Source of the DNA: Desulfovibrio cuneatus DSM 11391
GTDB lineage: Bacteria; Desulfobacterota; Desulfovibrionia; Desulfovibrionales; Desulfovibrionaceae
Assembly (NCBI RefSeq): GCF_000430005.1
Contig: NZ_AUCY01000034.1
Location: 1-36,683, forward strand
Length of the DNA: 36,683 nucleotides
Direction of reading: 5' to 3'
This document shows positions 27,001 to 32,376 of this stretch, in pieces. The position numbers and the translations under genes were made by a program. The notes below the pieces were generated by a model, which saw nothing but the letters and a program-made list of their open reading frames with translations, searched no databases and was not told where the DNA came from. Within the stretch, counting starts at the first letter, position 1, and each line of letters begins with the position of its first letter.

Positions 27001-29684
27001 TTGGCTACGGCAGGGAAGTGGTTACCCAAATTGGGGATGAAACCGACAAAACCCAGTTTGACGGGCCGGAAGCTTCTTTGGTGAATGTGGCCGAAAGCGT
27101 GGTGGAAGGCAGCGTGGTGGAAGGCGATGTGCGCGTGCACTTCCCCATGCTGGATGGCGACCTGAACCCGGACGGCACCCACACCACAGTGGAGAACCTG
27201 AACGTTACCTTGCAATTGTCCAAAAATATCAACGGCACATACTCAAGTACCGTTGAGTTTGGTGGCAACAGCTATGTAGTGAACCAAACCACCGGGCAGG
27301 TAACGGTTTCTATTCCCAAGGGAACATTGGTAGATGCTGATGGTAACCTGGACATTCACTTTACGGTGACAGTGCCAGATAACACGGTGACCAAGAACCC
27401 GAACTTCTCTATTACGGTTGTAGACCTGAAGGGCGACACAGGTTCTGACACACATTATGAAAAGTATAGCAAGGACAGTACGGCAGAAACTGTGACTGTG
27501 ACAGATAACGACACAGACAGTGGGCCAACGGTTTCACTTGGTTCCAATGGTGCTGGTACGGAAGGGGGCAAGTACTACACGTACTTGTCCATCCAAAACC
27601 CTTCGGGTAAAGATACTATCGGTACTACTGTAGAGGCCATGCGAGTGACAATACAAGTTGGGCAAAACCCTGATGGTACGTATTCTGCCCCGGCAAACTG
27701 CAGCAGCAATGCCACAATCAAAGATTGGAATCCGGAAACCGGGCAATTTGTGTTGGAGATTATGCCAGGTACTTCTTTTAGTCCTACCTCAACATGGTTC
27801 TATATGAACACGGCGGATAACAGCCTGGCCAGCAACCCGCCGGCAACCTTGACTATTATCAATGTTGAAGGGGCTGGTAGCGGCAATACATACGAAACCA
27901 TTATCCATAGCGATGAAACTAAATCTGTTACTCTTGGCAATAATGGCACCCCTTCCGGCCCAGAGTTTACGTTAACGGTAGACCAGACCAGCGTGAATGA
28001 AGGAACGGATCTTGCGGGTACGCTCAAGCTGGCCTTTACGGCTGACAAGGCCAACCCGAACACCCTTGGCACCGATGTAACGGTAAACCTGACTCTGAAT
28101 AACGCCAATGCCACGTTTACTTTGAGCCAGGCCGCGCTGGACGCCGGGGTTACTTGCACGCAGAACGGGGCTAAGGTCACCATTATCTTCCCTAATGGCA
28201 GCAGCATGGCCGACTTTGCAGACGGCCTGGACTACAGCATTAACGTGCCAAAAGACGAAATGAAAGGCCAGAACCTGGAAATTACCGTTGATTCTGTTAC
28301 CCAGTCTTCCAACTACTACGAAAAAGTGGGCAATGTGGGTGACAGCCAGTTCGAGGTGCCCGTTATTCCGGTAACAGACCAGCCCACGGACCAAAGTGTG
28401 GCTCCTGGCCAGCTTGTGGAACAGGATGGGCACGTGGCCAGCGTTAGCTTTACCCTGGCTGCGGATTTTGCAGACAAATCAGGTACGGAAGAGCACTTCT
28501 TTCTGGTAGCCTTGCCTGCAGGGGCCATTCCCCCGGCCGGGTGGGTTGCCATAACCGACCTTGCACTACTGCAAGCCGCAGGCCTGGGGGACAAGGTGTA
28601 CAAGGTACCTGCCGACGCACAGGGTGACGCTTCCTTTGACTTACAGGTGCCCGAACACTTTGCAGGTGGCGACTTGCAGTTCAGGGCCGGGGCTGTGGAA
28701 ACAGGGCAAAACCAACCGACCTATGAAGTGAGTGAAATTGGCAGTAGTAGCATTGCTCCCACCGGAATTATTAACCTTGTGCCGGAAGCCCAGGCGAGCC
28801 TTGGTGCGCTGGACGGGGACCTTCCTTATTTTGATGGTTCCCTGGCTGTGCAAGACCCGGATGGCGATTCCTGGCAGGTGGTGTCTGTTTCCGTTGGCGA
28901 CCAAGTCCACTTGGTTCCGGAAAATGGTTTCAAGACCATTGAAGGGGAACACGGCACGCTGACACTGCATGCCGATGGCACCTACCATTATGAGTTGCAC
29001 GAAGGGGAGGTGGCCACAGACATTAATGACATGGAAAGCTTTGGCTACACCGTGCGCGACAGCCACGGCGGTGAAAGCACCAGTTCCATTGACATTACCC
29101 TTGGCCAACCGGCAGATGGTGACGCGCTCACGCCCATGGCTGCCAACGCTGCCTTTACCTTAGCAGGAGACCATTTAGAAGGGGTGTTTGCAGACCAGGC
29201 CTTGTATGACAACACCAGCCACCAAAGCGCTGCGGATACTGCCGGGGAACAACACCTGTGGTTTGACTCCCCCAACGGGGAAGATACCTTGCTCAACGAT
29301 TGTGCAGGGGAGCATCTCCTGCTTGGGCAGGCAAAAATGGCAGAAGACGGAACCTATGTGCACGGGTTTGTATACGAAGGGGCAGAACCCCTTAACATTC
29401 AAGTGACAGACGACAACAATCAGGTACTCAGCCTGCATGACGTGTTGTTTACCGATGAAGAATCTGCCCTGGATACCTACCTGGAAGCCATGGTCAACAA
29501 CAACGACATTACGTTGATAGTGCAGACAGGAAACACGGAACACACCATTATTATTGAAATGGGTGCCGGTGCCGTGGCCGGGTATGAAAACTATACTTCC
29601 TTTGTGGAACAATACAATGTGGCAGAAAGCGAAGAGGCCCAGTCTGCTATGGTGCATCAGTTGCTTACCTCCATTACCTGCTAG
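15060..29684 (+). CDS. Giant LapA-like type I secreted adhesin
   Basis: A 4874-aa acidic protein with no Sec signal. Residues 1-110 form a retention module of the LapA kind (Val/Thr-rich beta strands, LDNGGKVTITDFF), with the cleavage motif TAAG at 105-108, almost the position known from LapA (107-110). A Gly/Ser/Pro linker follows. Next come a domain ending VDAVADKPT (~171-305), a DESHF/GWV-type domain (~305-478), a T1SS-143-like repeat ending DDGPTA (~478-660), a tandem 285-aa duplication (~657-1225), a shorter VCBS-like unit (to ~1347), then about 16 Calx-beta-like units (acidic D-x-x-x-E-x-x-E signatures) to ~4437. A second GWV-type domain (~4438-4564), a cadherin/VCBS-like domain with DPDGDSW (~4566-4684) and a C-terminus with LHDVLFTDEESALDTYL complete it. 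Canonical GGxGxD repeats are absent. Expected role: calcium-dependent attachment and biofilm, held in an outer-membrane TolC-like pore and released by a LapG-type protease. The transporter, lapD and lapG are not here. Confidence 0.9.
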   Translation: MSQTNGKQAANSSPVVVPGVQANQEISIPAVAGAEVQFQFDPTSATVTRVDNSLVFTLDNGGKVTITDFFVTDGQPLPMLALPDGQVVPSEAVLAGLNGDMDLSTAAGPAARPPSSGGTSYEDSAGSLIGGTDRLGSLGTDGWGNSLSQPEQGIGTLEVPGGTFSFDASSDVGGAFGVSGGLYEDGMAYQNTGDTTVASGKLDFSFSGTGTTVVDSVSLTGLPVGTVVYIGNPDNPTQTITIETAGQAVSLTYSQLTGDGVYLLPPPNSDADMNINASVTLRATSSGVTQTLNGSFTIVVDAVADKPTEVEAAFVGGVDQTAIGNTLAGKEEQQVTIKAKAVFGGDADGADTDESHFVMVSGVPSDWSLASIPQGWVQVTDAARLAAMGAGAGDVVFEVSADLLQGANASVEGDVTFDTNEWSSERLGSGAVNTAGNATLTVKGVTWEENPSDGELTQDNNIATTSSQDMTVHFEESKPVITSQDLVLPVDETAGLQQQDKAVTALTPEAQAVLAGLGLGSTPAVAATQNDVTFSLGTDVTTPELGEGSRGIALSSEQTDPVYTASGQLLTIETVDGVLQGYYMEGGTKHLAFVVFSSDHNFAGGTGKLTFVQYEALRHADANNPDDVLPINVQITVTDADGDSVTTSLTITVHDDGPTAIAESEMLGEHDTSVSGNVLGNDQFGADGRAATNGLDFNTEAGKITYTLGDGTTVALTLDAEGFLRDAFNQNYGKLTLNEADGSYTYTVPGKSLNALEMDGTIKVDYTLKDADNDTASATLSITVKGEDLKPEVIINAGANNLLVDEAALDTIGTNAAANAEHASGSLDVSSYEQLTTITVGGVVLTLKYDASGTLSGYDVDASGENVPNGDLAIAASGAVSVAYAADGKATYTVTYSYTLTDPRTVDTDADTITVPVTVTDKTGDEANGNFTITIKDDAPIASNESVALDTTSSSETSVPGNVLDNDQFGADGRATTDGLDFHSAAGEITYTLGNGTTVALTLGADAVLRDANGQNYGKLTLNEADGSYTYTVPGKGQSVVELDGTIKVGYTLKDADNDTANATLSITVKGEDLKPEISIDAGASNLNVDEAALDSIGTNAASNAEHASGSLAVSSYEQLTTINVGGVVLTLNYGADGKLAGYSVNGTAENVPNGDLTIAATDAVSVTYAADGKATYTVEYSYTLTAPRTFDGDFDTISVPVTVTDKTGDVANANFTITVQDDALTAAPDTNTFTEGSQTSVSGNVVTGEGQTGGKDTIGADGLKDVQFHGLTVTSGSLVDNNNGTYTYQNADGTTAGTLTLKADGSYTFEKTGGIQNSFTLECKYAATDNDGDRAESTLTINVEAAPITVGLSGSAQAYESNANNTQGAGEYTLNIYDESNGIATGGQIPDDITVTIKVTLDSAKLEDFDQAALETLDGYTVQYDNHGKAVSFTFTQTISHGDADGKLTFNLPFNDDHITENTETYTVSIEKVEGGTGVYVSEKADASTVDTTLIDDGSTAHPKDGPVVNVVRTDGTGNSWEGAQDSSFEFKLDLKDPHTGSTYAGDSDGFMAQDTVVTITLGGSAQLGTDFTLDTSAFDNIPGLSYEVKDNTIIFTITGQVDANGNLHAPGTAVFNVSDLGKLTFQANVISDAMAENAEAITLNVTTDGGNESANGSGSSVTIESDPKLSLAWAAGSVNESQGNITASLTLDKPLGEDVTVTLKLGGTAQVYQEGDTLALKDYTLPEGWKLESDGNGGFNLVGTIKAGTSGTIPLEFGLVDDHISESNESITLQLDNATYAGGQSNVTIGTTGTQTVTITDDNAIPNSDGASSTNEKDGPVVGIKMDGASSAAENSGTTFTFQVTLTDPHARANEYSGFEDNNTLSQDMVLTLQVGGAATLGKDYTLDFTSLNELKAAGVLTYTADANGKITITLHGQVDASGNPSGHTPFNMADLDKLQVGATISNDMVTEKNSESITMNVITDGKNESTGGGTATATIEGDTPVQYNGPFVEFGKANYGSVQESNGKLNFTLELRDPADKTQPYSGTGLEQDIVATIKVDFTETFQAHDLKFYTQSGNSFTAKQLDTASLRSAGPLFVNIGDPDGDGNDNYAPITLQPATGTPTGFTFDAKLPVGPAGDADGKYDLSLEMNDDPFGASEQQKFDKPDESIKMEIVGVEGSEARIGDVANTEGTVTDDVPEMAETGGLEGLKVGLHLATTSGTPYTNAEVNEGLDYRLYVDLTTQNGTAFGTGNNPYANYTGNQVLPEDLVITITLEGTADLGDDFTVSWNLPAGAEVSGPNANGEYTLTLKGGIFNAADAGKVWANIDVKGDNINEHGNANQYLDDKAADEKFSFTVTDVKGNESSITDKAGAHTTERTINDVADGKLTLSGGTFDTTHTEWGFGLKVGYGATEGNGGNQLPGETVHMQLKVSDSVSMQHGEEYRLDAYSLFCSLNAGDADLQGFLNANGITDLATYNAWVNGNDLSAAAGDKGLIFVDGDDAGWAKGDSIVYDVYVPKDSWKADGSLTFSVDQGDHHGGRDDAGFTVELVNPYDKNGDGVSDAGQPGFDMKGEIVQVVNPSDVAVSDAIQVSLSNGHTIREGGTEGIGGTAVEQYTVQFANANAATVGGTWKAAGDVMFDLTIKPTGAEFDSNTSDNIGNGTVKDFALADFEGKPLDMGNGTYDLSTIDTPEEFALLSQKLFGANYPNIQVTGITYNGNNVVFAVKVAEGYDLSQGVKINFITEDDRVSEPSENFVLTVTDLHSNKDLDLSTTKNSGTTTIVDEGDVTRLNGFALALKDGGAVGVEKSETGVSVTVKAYILSNGVDGTGCNDGQVITLDDMKALYTAETGNSYSGANDADFEKFVIDHFGPTQPITLDFGFSDDSAVRNADYRTDQTSFTRGPGGWTLVIDENTGEISFERNDINITTINDNLDEGTEQFDITLNGVSSNESRLVNGADGVTENTTVKADIIDVHDGPVLEGFGLNDESLVEPDRYDVVDGQRLHTVEYILNLSKATAEPVTVWLDAGGAASLGIDYSFGEGVYTYQNGSWHTFTATGELVASNAPAGFRGEPKEGGFCIVIDEGQSSGTVNVVVLHDNDEKAVAEGVDNGTENINLTVTDMTGSEVMYKDPATGEVKPWADKPAGLIVDEGKSDLNIIDDMEGPAISVGLGGDYNARTITLHIGEDATAPITEPVTVKLQVTDQLGNSHEVSITVQPADLHDASLTDAVNKALADQKININNCYVQIIDTTGGETQVSGGPVYVNNDSGPAIIEIKGFEGNTITEGDGESPEYTMNLLISQPDKLPNTLSFDLEHLGGTASLSGDLANTGGAHVEITNIDALKAAGTDVTLTINKDGVFLQDGTQIGTVTGDLPVALDDTSVEGTESFYTIITNPSSPLDIDEGVATVEVIDTTRVGIVLVKEDGTLFTGTTEDAGLLNLKAMLVIVDPQGNPVLVNGEFVQATTEVPISFKVGYTNAEGTTGGQGADFTGNNVITFPVGSGTVDFNLMIQEDRLSEGTEKFDVSFELTDKSKTELGGSAQNNIVGGKQGFTITDEDTSLQIGFTSDSSVSEADTLTVTYFAEETMSGAALPQGGQAGGVNKSVVAEDVTITYVITPKSAGFDLNDIKSMTVNGKTYTHDGPAGANLSDLLTADGNGGWEFKVTLNKGVAYGEFKITLNNDVLTEGSEQFGLAIKETSGSESLVGPGSDKTINVEDVLDGARLGIVAGPMAEEGDYATATIKMTAGMASEEPSTITLTVKDGNSSNLSDKFDTNGVIKVNGFGGEATIDLKNAQNGIATGQITAAGKTYDLKFDLNTGKLTIDMPAGVGNTSQDITVSFPVQDSSVAGDSGSFTFGLEVNGGEMQLAGSNPPNYQAGEWTGEFSAEGTSNGGSNTFKIAATGGSSFNDLTETTETVLTLGNLRASGSSVDLVQKIIVDGVEIPRSAWSWDGQNVVIHTGSCKPNYEVTLVYNTVGVNPADLSYAKGNVDLSASVVGYGREVVTQIGDETDKTQFDGPEASLVNVAESVVEGSVVEGDVRVHFPMLDGDLNPDGTHTTVENLNVTLQLSKNINGTYSSTVEFGGNSYVVNQTTGQVTVSIPKGTLVDADGNLDIHFTVTVPDNTVTKNPNFSITVVDLKGDTGSDTHYEKYSKDSTAETVTVTDNDTDSGPTVSLGSNGAGTEGGKYYTYLSIQNPSGKDTIGTTVEAMRVTIQVGQNPDGTYSAPANCSSNATIKDWNPETGQFVLEIMPGTSFSPTSTWFYMNTADNSLASNPPATLTIINVEGAGSGNTYETIIHSDETKSVTLGNNGTPSGPEFTLTVDQTSVNEGTDLAGTLKLAFTADKANPNTLGTDVTVNLTLNNANATFTLSQAALDAGVTCTQNGAKVTIIFPNGSSMADFADGLDYSINVPKDEMKGQNLEITVDSVTQSSNYYEKVGNVGDSQFEVPVIPVTDQPTDQSVAPGQLVEQDGHVASVSFTLAADFADKSGTEEHFFLVALPAGAIPPAGWVAITDLALLQAAGLGDKVYKVPADAQGDASFDLQVPEHFAGGDLQFRAGAVETGQNQPTYEVSEIGSSSIAPTGIINLVPEAQASLGALDGDLPYFDGSLAVQDPDGDSWQVVSVSVGDQVHLVPENGFKTIEGEHGTLTLHADGTYHYELHEGEVATDINDMESFGYTVRDSHGGESTSSIDITLGQPADGDALTPMAANAAFTLAGDHLEGVFADQALYDNTSHQSAADTAGEQHLWFDSPNGEDTLLNDCAGEHLLLGQAKMAEDGTYVHGFVYEGAEPLNIQVTDDNNQVLSLHDVLFTDEESALDTYLEAMVNNNDITLIVQTGNTEHTIIIEMGAGAVAGYENYTSFVEQYNVAESEEAQSAMVHQLLTSITC
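15372..15383 (+). other. TAAG protease site of the adhesin
   Basis: The codons ACC GCC GCA GGC encode Thr-Ala-Ala-Gly at residues 105-108, between the retention module and the linker. In LapA-type adhesins the LapG cysteine protease cuts between the two Ala when cyclic-di-GMP is low. The assignment rests on motif and position. Confidence 0.7.
17025..18735 (+). repeat. 855-bp in-frame tandem duplication in the adhesin
   Basis: The block from about 17025 to 17879 is repeated from 17880 to 18735. For example, ACGACCAGTTTGGCGCAGAC starts at 17101 and again at 17956, a period of exactly 855 bp (285 codons). The copies are similar but not identical, with scattered synonymous and some replacement changes, so the duplication is not very recent. 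Each copy holds a VCBS-like unit and a second beta-domain ending in a DD-A-P/L junction. Confidence 0.85.
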
Positions 29685-29811
29685 GGAAACACGCATTTAT
29701 TCCGTTTGACGGCGTTATTTGCATTTTTTGAAAGGGGGCAGGACCAAAGAGTCCAGCCCGCCTTTCAAAAAATACTTCATGCCTTGCCAAACGAAATAAC
29801 TGCGCGTTTCC
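29685..29811 (+). repeat. Repeat A, copy 3, directly after the adhesin stop
   Basis: It begins at the base after the TAG stop. The ends are GGAAACACGCATTTATTCCG and the inverse of GGAAACGCGCAGTTATTTCG. The core stem is 29723-29735 with 29761-29773 (13 bp, perfect), followed inward by GGGC/GCCC and GGAC/GTCC around a CAAAGA loop. As a long hairpin just behind the gene it may serve as its terminator or protect the 3' end. Confidence 0.85.
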
Positions 29812-29979
29812 TTTCTCCGTTCGGGTTTCGTGGAGATGTGCGAGGTGGCAAAGCCACCTCGCACCCTCAGCCCTCGCTCCACGGCTGCTATGCTCGCGAC
29901 TGCCGTCGGCTTTAGGGAAGATGTGGGCTCAAAAGCTTGAAAAGCTAGCGCCTTGCCAAACGAAATAACTGCGTCCTTA
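29812..29979 (+). repeat. Repeat C, copy 2, plus an isolated right end of repeat A
   Basis: 29812-29920 is repeat C in + orientation, with a perfect 12-bp hairpin, 29838-29849 with 29853-29864 (loop AAA). It runs on to GCCTTGCCAAACGAAATAAC at 29950-29969, a second copy of the right edge of repeat A. This arrangement (A, C, A-end) looks like C inserted with duplication of the A edge. Confidence 0.65.
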
Positions 29980-30018
29980 GAGGAATTATGAGGGAGCAGC
30001 GATTTTACTCAACGCATT

Positions 30019-30067
30019 AATAAGAGCCCCCCTTGCACATTACTGATATGCAAGGGGGGCTCTTATT
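30019..30067. terminator. Strong bidirectional terminator between adhesin and mltA
   Basis: A perfect 19-bp stem, 30019-30037 with 30049-30067 and an 11-base loop, has a run of six G-C pairs. T-rich bases follow on the + strand (TTATTAGTTTTC) and an A/T-rich flank on the other side. It separates two convergent genes. Confidence 0.88.
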
Positions 30068-30093
30068 AGTTTTCTACAGGGAAGGGGGGCGTG

Positions 30094-31266
30094 CTATCTG
30101 TTCTTTAATCCCTTCTTCACCAGCACAAACATGGCACTCGGCGCATCCAGGAACCCGGCAACGTGTTCAGCCTCTGGCCCGGCACCGCTGAACAGGTCAA
30201 TTCTGTTACCTTTAATGGCCCCGCCTACGTCTTGGGGCAGGGTCAGGCCATAAAAGGGTATGGTCATGTTGCCCTGGGCGTCTGGCAGGGGCAGGGCAAC
30301 AAAGGTCAGGCTGCCATGGGGCAGGGTGCGTCTGTCCACAGCAAGGCTCATCCACGGGGTAAGGGTTCTGCCCATGGCCCCAATTGGGCCTTGGTTTGCC
30401 TCACGGAAAAACACATAGCTGGCGTTCTGGTCAAGCAGTTCTGCCTGCTCATTGGGGTGGCTGGCAAGGTATTCCCGTATGCTTTTCATGTTTACATTGC
30501 CAGGGGCCAGCAAGCCCCGTTCTTTCATGACGCGGCCAAGAGATGTGTATGCGCGGTTGTTTTTGTCTGCAAACAACACGTGGGTAATGGTGCCATCAGG
30601 GAACAGGAGCCGCCCGGAACCCTGCACATGCAGGAAAAATGCGTCCACTTCACTGCTTACCCAGGCAATTTCAAGCCCTTTGCCACGCAAAACGCCTTTT
30701 CTGTCAATATCGGAATGGGTGTGGTAGGGCACGCCTTTACGCAGGTCGCGGGGCACCCGGTACAAGGGGTAAGGGAAGGCAGCGGAACGGGTGCGGCTTG
30801 CCTTCAGTGTGGGCTCGTAATAGCCTGTGGCCCCAAAGTCTGGCCCAATGCGGTACCAGGTAAATTCTTCCGCTAGCAGGGAAGGGGCTCGCATAACATT
30901 GGGCAGCACAGCCTGCATGTGGCGCAATGTGGCTGCAAGTTCGCCGTATGTCAGGGAAAGGCCGGGGTGGTTTAATGCGGTATCGTTTGCAGGTTTGGCC
31001 GCAGCATGGGCCAGGCTTTGGCTAATGGCAAAGGCCACCTGTTGCTGGCTTACTTTTTTGCCAAGCTGGCCAGCGGCCTGGGCGGCAATGTGTTCGGCTT
31101 CTTCCTGGCTAAGGCGTACCGCCCCCCTGGCTTGCATGGGGGAAATAATGTGGGCTTGCTTGTTGCCTTTTGCCGGGGGAGTGTGCAACGTACACCCGGT
31201 AAGGGAAAAAGCCAGCCCCGCAAGGAGCAATGTTGTGCAAATGGGCTGAAATACAGTGCGGCGCAT
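30094..31266 (-). CDS. mltA: Membrane-bound lytic murein transglycosylase A (lipoprotein)
   Basis: A 390-aa outer-membrane lipoprotein that cuts peptidoglycan glycan strands with formation of 1,6-anhydro ends. The signal peptide ends in the lipobox LTGC with Cys25. A variable helical stretch of ~100 residues follows, then the MltA domain (GYYEPTLKASRT, WVSSEVDAFFLHVQGSGRL) and the 3D barrel domain with LPQDVGGAIKGNRIDLFSG, where Asp346 and Asp357 are the conserved acids. GGAG lies 6 bases before the ATG. It is convergent with the adhesin and divergent from the thioesterase. A housekeeping role in wall turnover is likely. A link to flagellar passage through the wall is possible but not shown. 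Confidence 0.92.
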   Translation of the reverse strand: MRRTVFQPICTTLLLAGLAFSLTGCTLHTPPAKGNKQAHIISPMQARGAVRLSQEEAEHIAAQAAGQLGKKVSQQQVAFAISQSLAHAAAKPANDTALNHPGLSLTYGELAATLRHMQAVLPNVMRAPSLLAEEFTWYRIGPDFGATGYYEPTLKASRTRSAAFPYPLYRVPRDLRKGVPYHTHSDIDRKGVLRGKGLEIAWVSSEVDAFFLHVQGSGRLLFPDGTITHVLFADKNNRAYTSLGRVMKERGLLAPGNVNMKSIREYLASHPNEQAELLDQNASYVFFREANQGPIGAMGRTLTPWMSLAVDRRTLPHGSLTFVALPLPDAQGNMTIPFYGLTLPQDVGGAIKGNRIDLFSGAGPEAEHVAGFLDAPSAMFVLVKKGLKNR

Positions 31267-31481
31267 GGGGGACTCCGGTTACAGGCATATGATGCTGGGG
31301 AACATACCGGGTTTTGCTCTTGTGGGCAAGGTATGGTGCCAGGAAATTGCCTCCGTTATCGCCTGTTTGCAGCCAGGAAAAAACAGGCTACATTGCTGTT
31401 GCCTGCCGTTTGTGCCTGGGTAGTAATACGAAGTGATTATGTTGACCGACAAAAAATATGGCCAGCATTGAAGGAGTGATT

Positions 31482-31901
31482 ATGTCCGTGAATGCAAAAA
31501 AGTGTGTGTACCTGCACCGGGTTTCCTACGGGGAAACAGATGCCATGGGAGTACTTTATTATGCAGAATATTTGCATATTTTTGAACGTGCCCGCAGCCA
31601 GTATATTCGGGAGCTGGGAATGTCGTATGCTGAAGTGGAACGGCGCGGTATTTACCTGCCCGTGCGTGAAGCCGCCTGCCGCTACCGTGCTTCCGCACGG
31701 TATGATGAAGTGATAGCCGTTCAGGTAACGGTGGAAGAACTGCGCGGTGCTTCCATGGCGTTTGTGTATGAAATGATTAACAAGGAAACCGGACAACTGG
31801 TTGCCACAGGCATGACACAGCACGCCCTGGTGAATGGTACAGGCAAGCCTGTGCGTATGCCGGAATGGTTCAAACTGCTTGTTCTTGGCGGCACGGAATA
31901 A
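31482..31901 (+). CDS. ybgC: YbgC-type acyl-CoA thioesterase
   Basis: A 139-aa hot-dog fold protein. The active-site region YGETDAMGVLYYAEYLHIFE (16-35) has the family Asp20 and the later Glu35 of Y-x-x-TD-x-x-GV-x-Y. The YbgC group hydrolyses acyl-CoA or acyl-carrier thioesters and is often tied to the Tol-Pal system or phospholipid synthesis. No tol or pal gene is here. ATG 31482 is chosen, as GAAGGAG lies 6 bases upstream. An ATG at 31458 would add eight residues. It stands as a single gene, with a 191-bp gap to the first base of the mltA start codon if ORF starts are compared. Confidence 0.87.
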   Translation: MSVNAKKCVYLHRVSYGETDAMGVLYYAEYLHIFERARSQYIRELGMSYAEVERRGIYLPVREAACRYRASARYDEVIAVQVTVEELRGASMAFVYEMINKETGQLVATGMTQHALVNGTGKPVRMPEWFKLLVLGGTE

Positions 31902-32342
31902 CTGGCGGCGTGGTGGCGTTTTTTTTGAAACCGGGAATTCATGGTTTCTTGCGGCGTGCCGCCGCACACTCTCCCTCACCATCATATAACTACTCTATTA
32001 GAAACGCTCAGTTTTTCGTTTGGCAAGGCGCGATGTTATTTTTGCAAGGGCGGGCTGGACTCTTTGGTCTTGCCCCCCTTCAAAAATAGCAAGCAACGCC
32101 GCCAAACGGAATAACTGAGCGTTTCTAAAAAACAAAAACGCCACCTCTCCGTCCCTGGATCAGCAGCGTTTATGGGGTAAGTAACCCGTCTGTCATGGTC
32201 GCTCCAGCGCATTCGCCTGGCTAAGGGTTCGCAAATTCCTTTTTGCTCTCCGCTTTTTCAATTTTGATCCAACCCTTCTCTGACTTCCTGGCCTCTCGCG
32301 CCAGCTTGAGGCCAGGAAATCTACGGAGGGGGGGGATCATGT
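31902..32342. other. Gene-free stretch between the thioesterase and TPR genes
   Basis: It holds repeat A copy 4 (31998-32128) and an 11-bp hairpin, 32285-32295 with 32308-32318, with no T-run. Nothing else in it can be named. The two flanking genes converge on it. Confidence 0.5.
31998..32128 (-). repeat. Repeat A, copy 4 (reverse orientation)
   Basis: The ends are a perfect 16-bp inverted repeat, TTAGAAACGCTCAGTT at 31998-32013 and its complement at 32113-32128, extending with few changes through CGTTTGGC. Read on the minus strand the core (TATTTTTGAAGG to CC-CTTGCAAAAATA around GACC-AAAGA-GTCC) matches copy 3 in plan, with one bulged base. It lies between two converging genes. Confidence 0.85.
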
Positions 32343-32376
32343 GGCAAAATCAGGCAAGCCTGTTTTGCCTTTTTTT
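32343..32376 (+). terminator. Rho-independent terminator on the + strand
   Basis: GGCAAAA (32343-32349) and CAGGC (32351-32355) pair with GCCTG (32358-32362) and TTTTGCC (32363-32369), with one bulged T, and seven T follow. It would stop transcription from ybgC before it runs into the TPR gene, whose stop codon it touches. Confidence 0.7.

Noticed and set aside
30163-30876. A 237-aa + strand frame opposite mltA
   Set aside because: It is antisense to a clear MltA with full domain structure.
31326-31341. A minus-strand sigma-54 site before mltA (TGGCAC then TTGC)
   Set aside because: The -24 and -12 elements are 11 bases apart, not 10, a spacing that sigma-54 does not tolerate.
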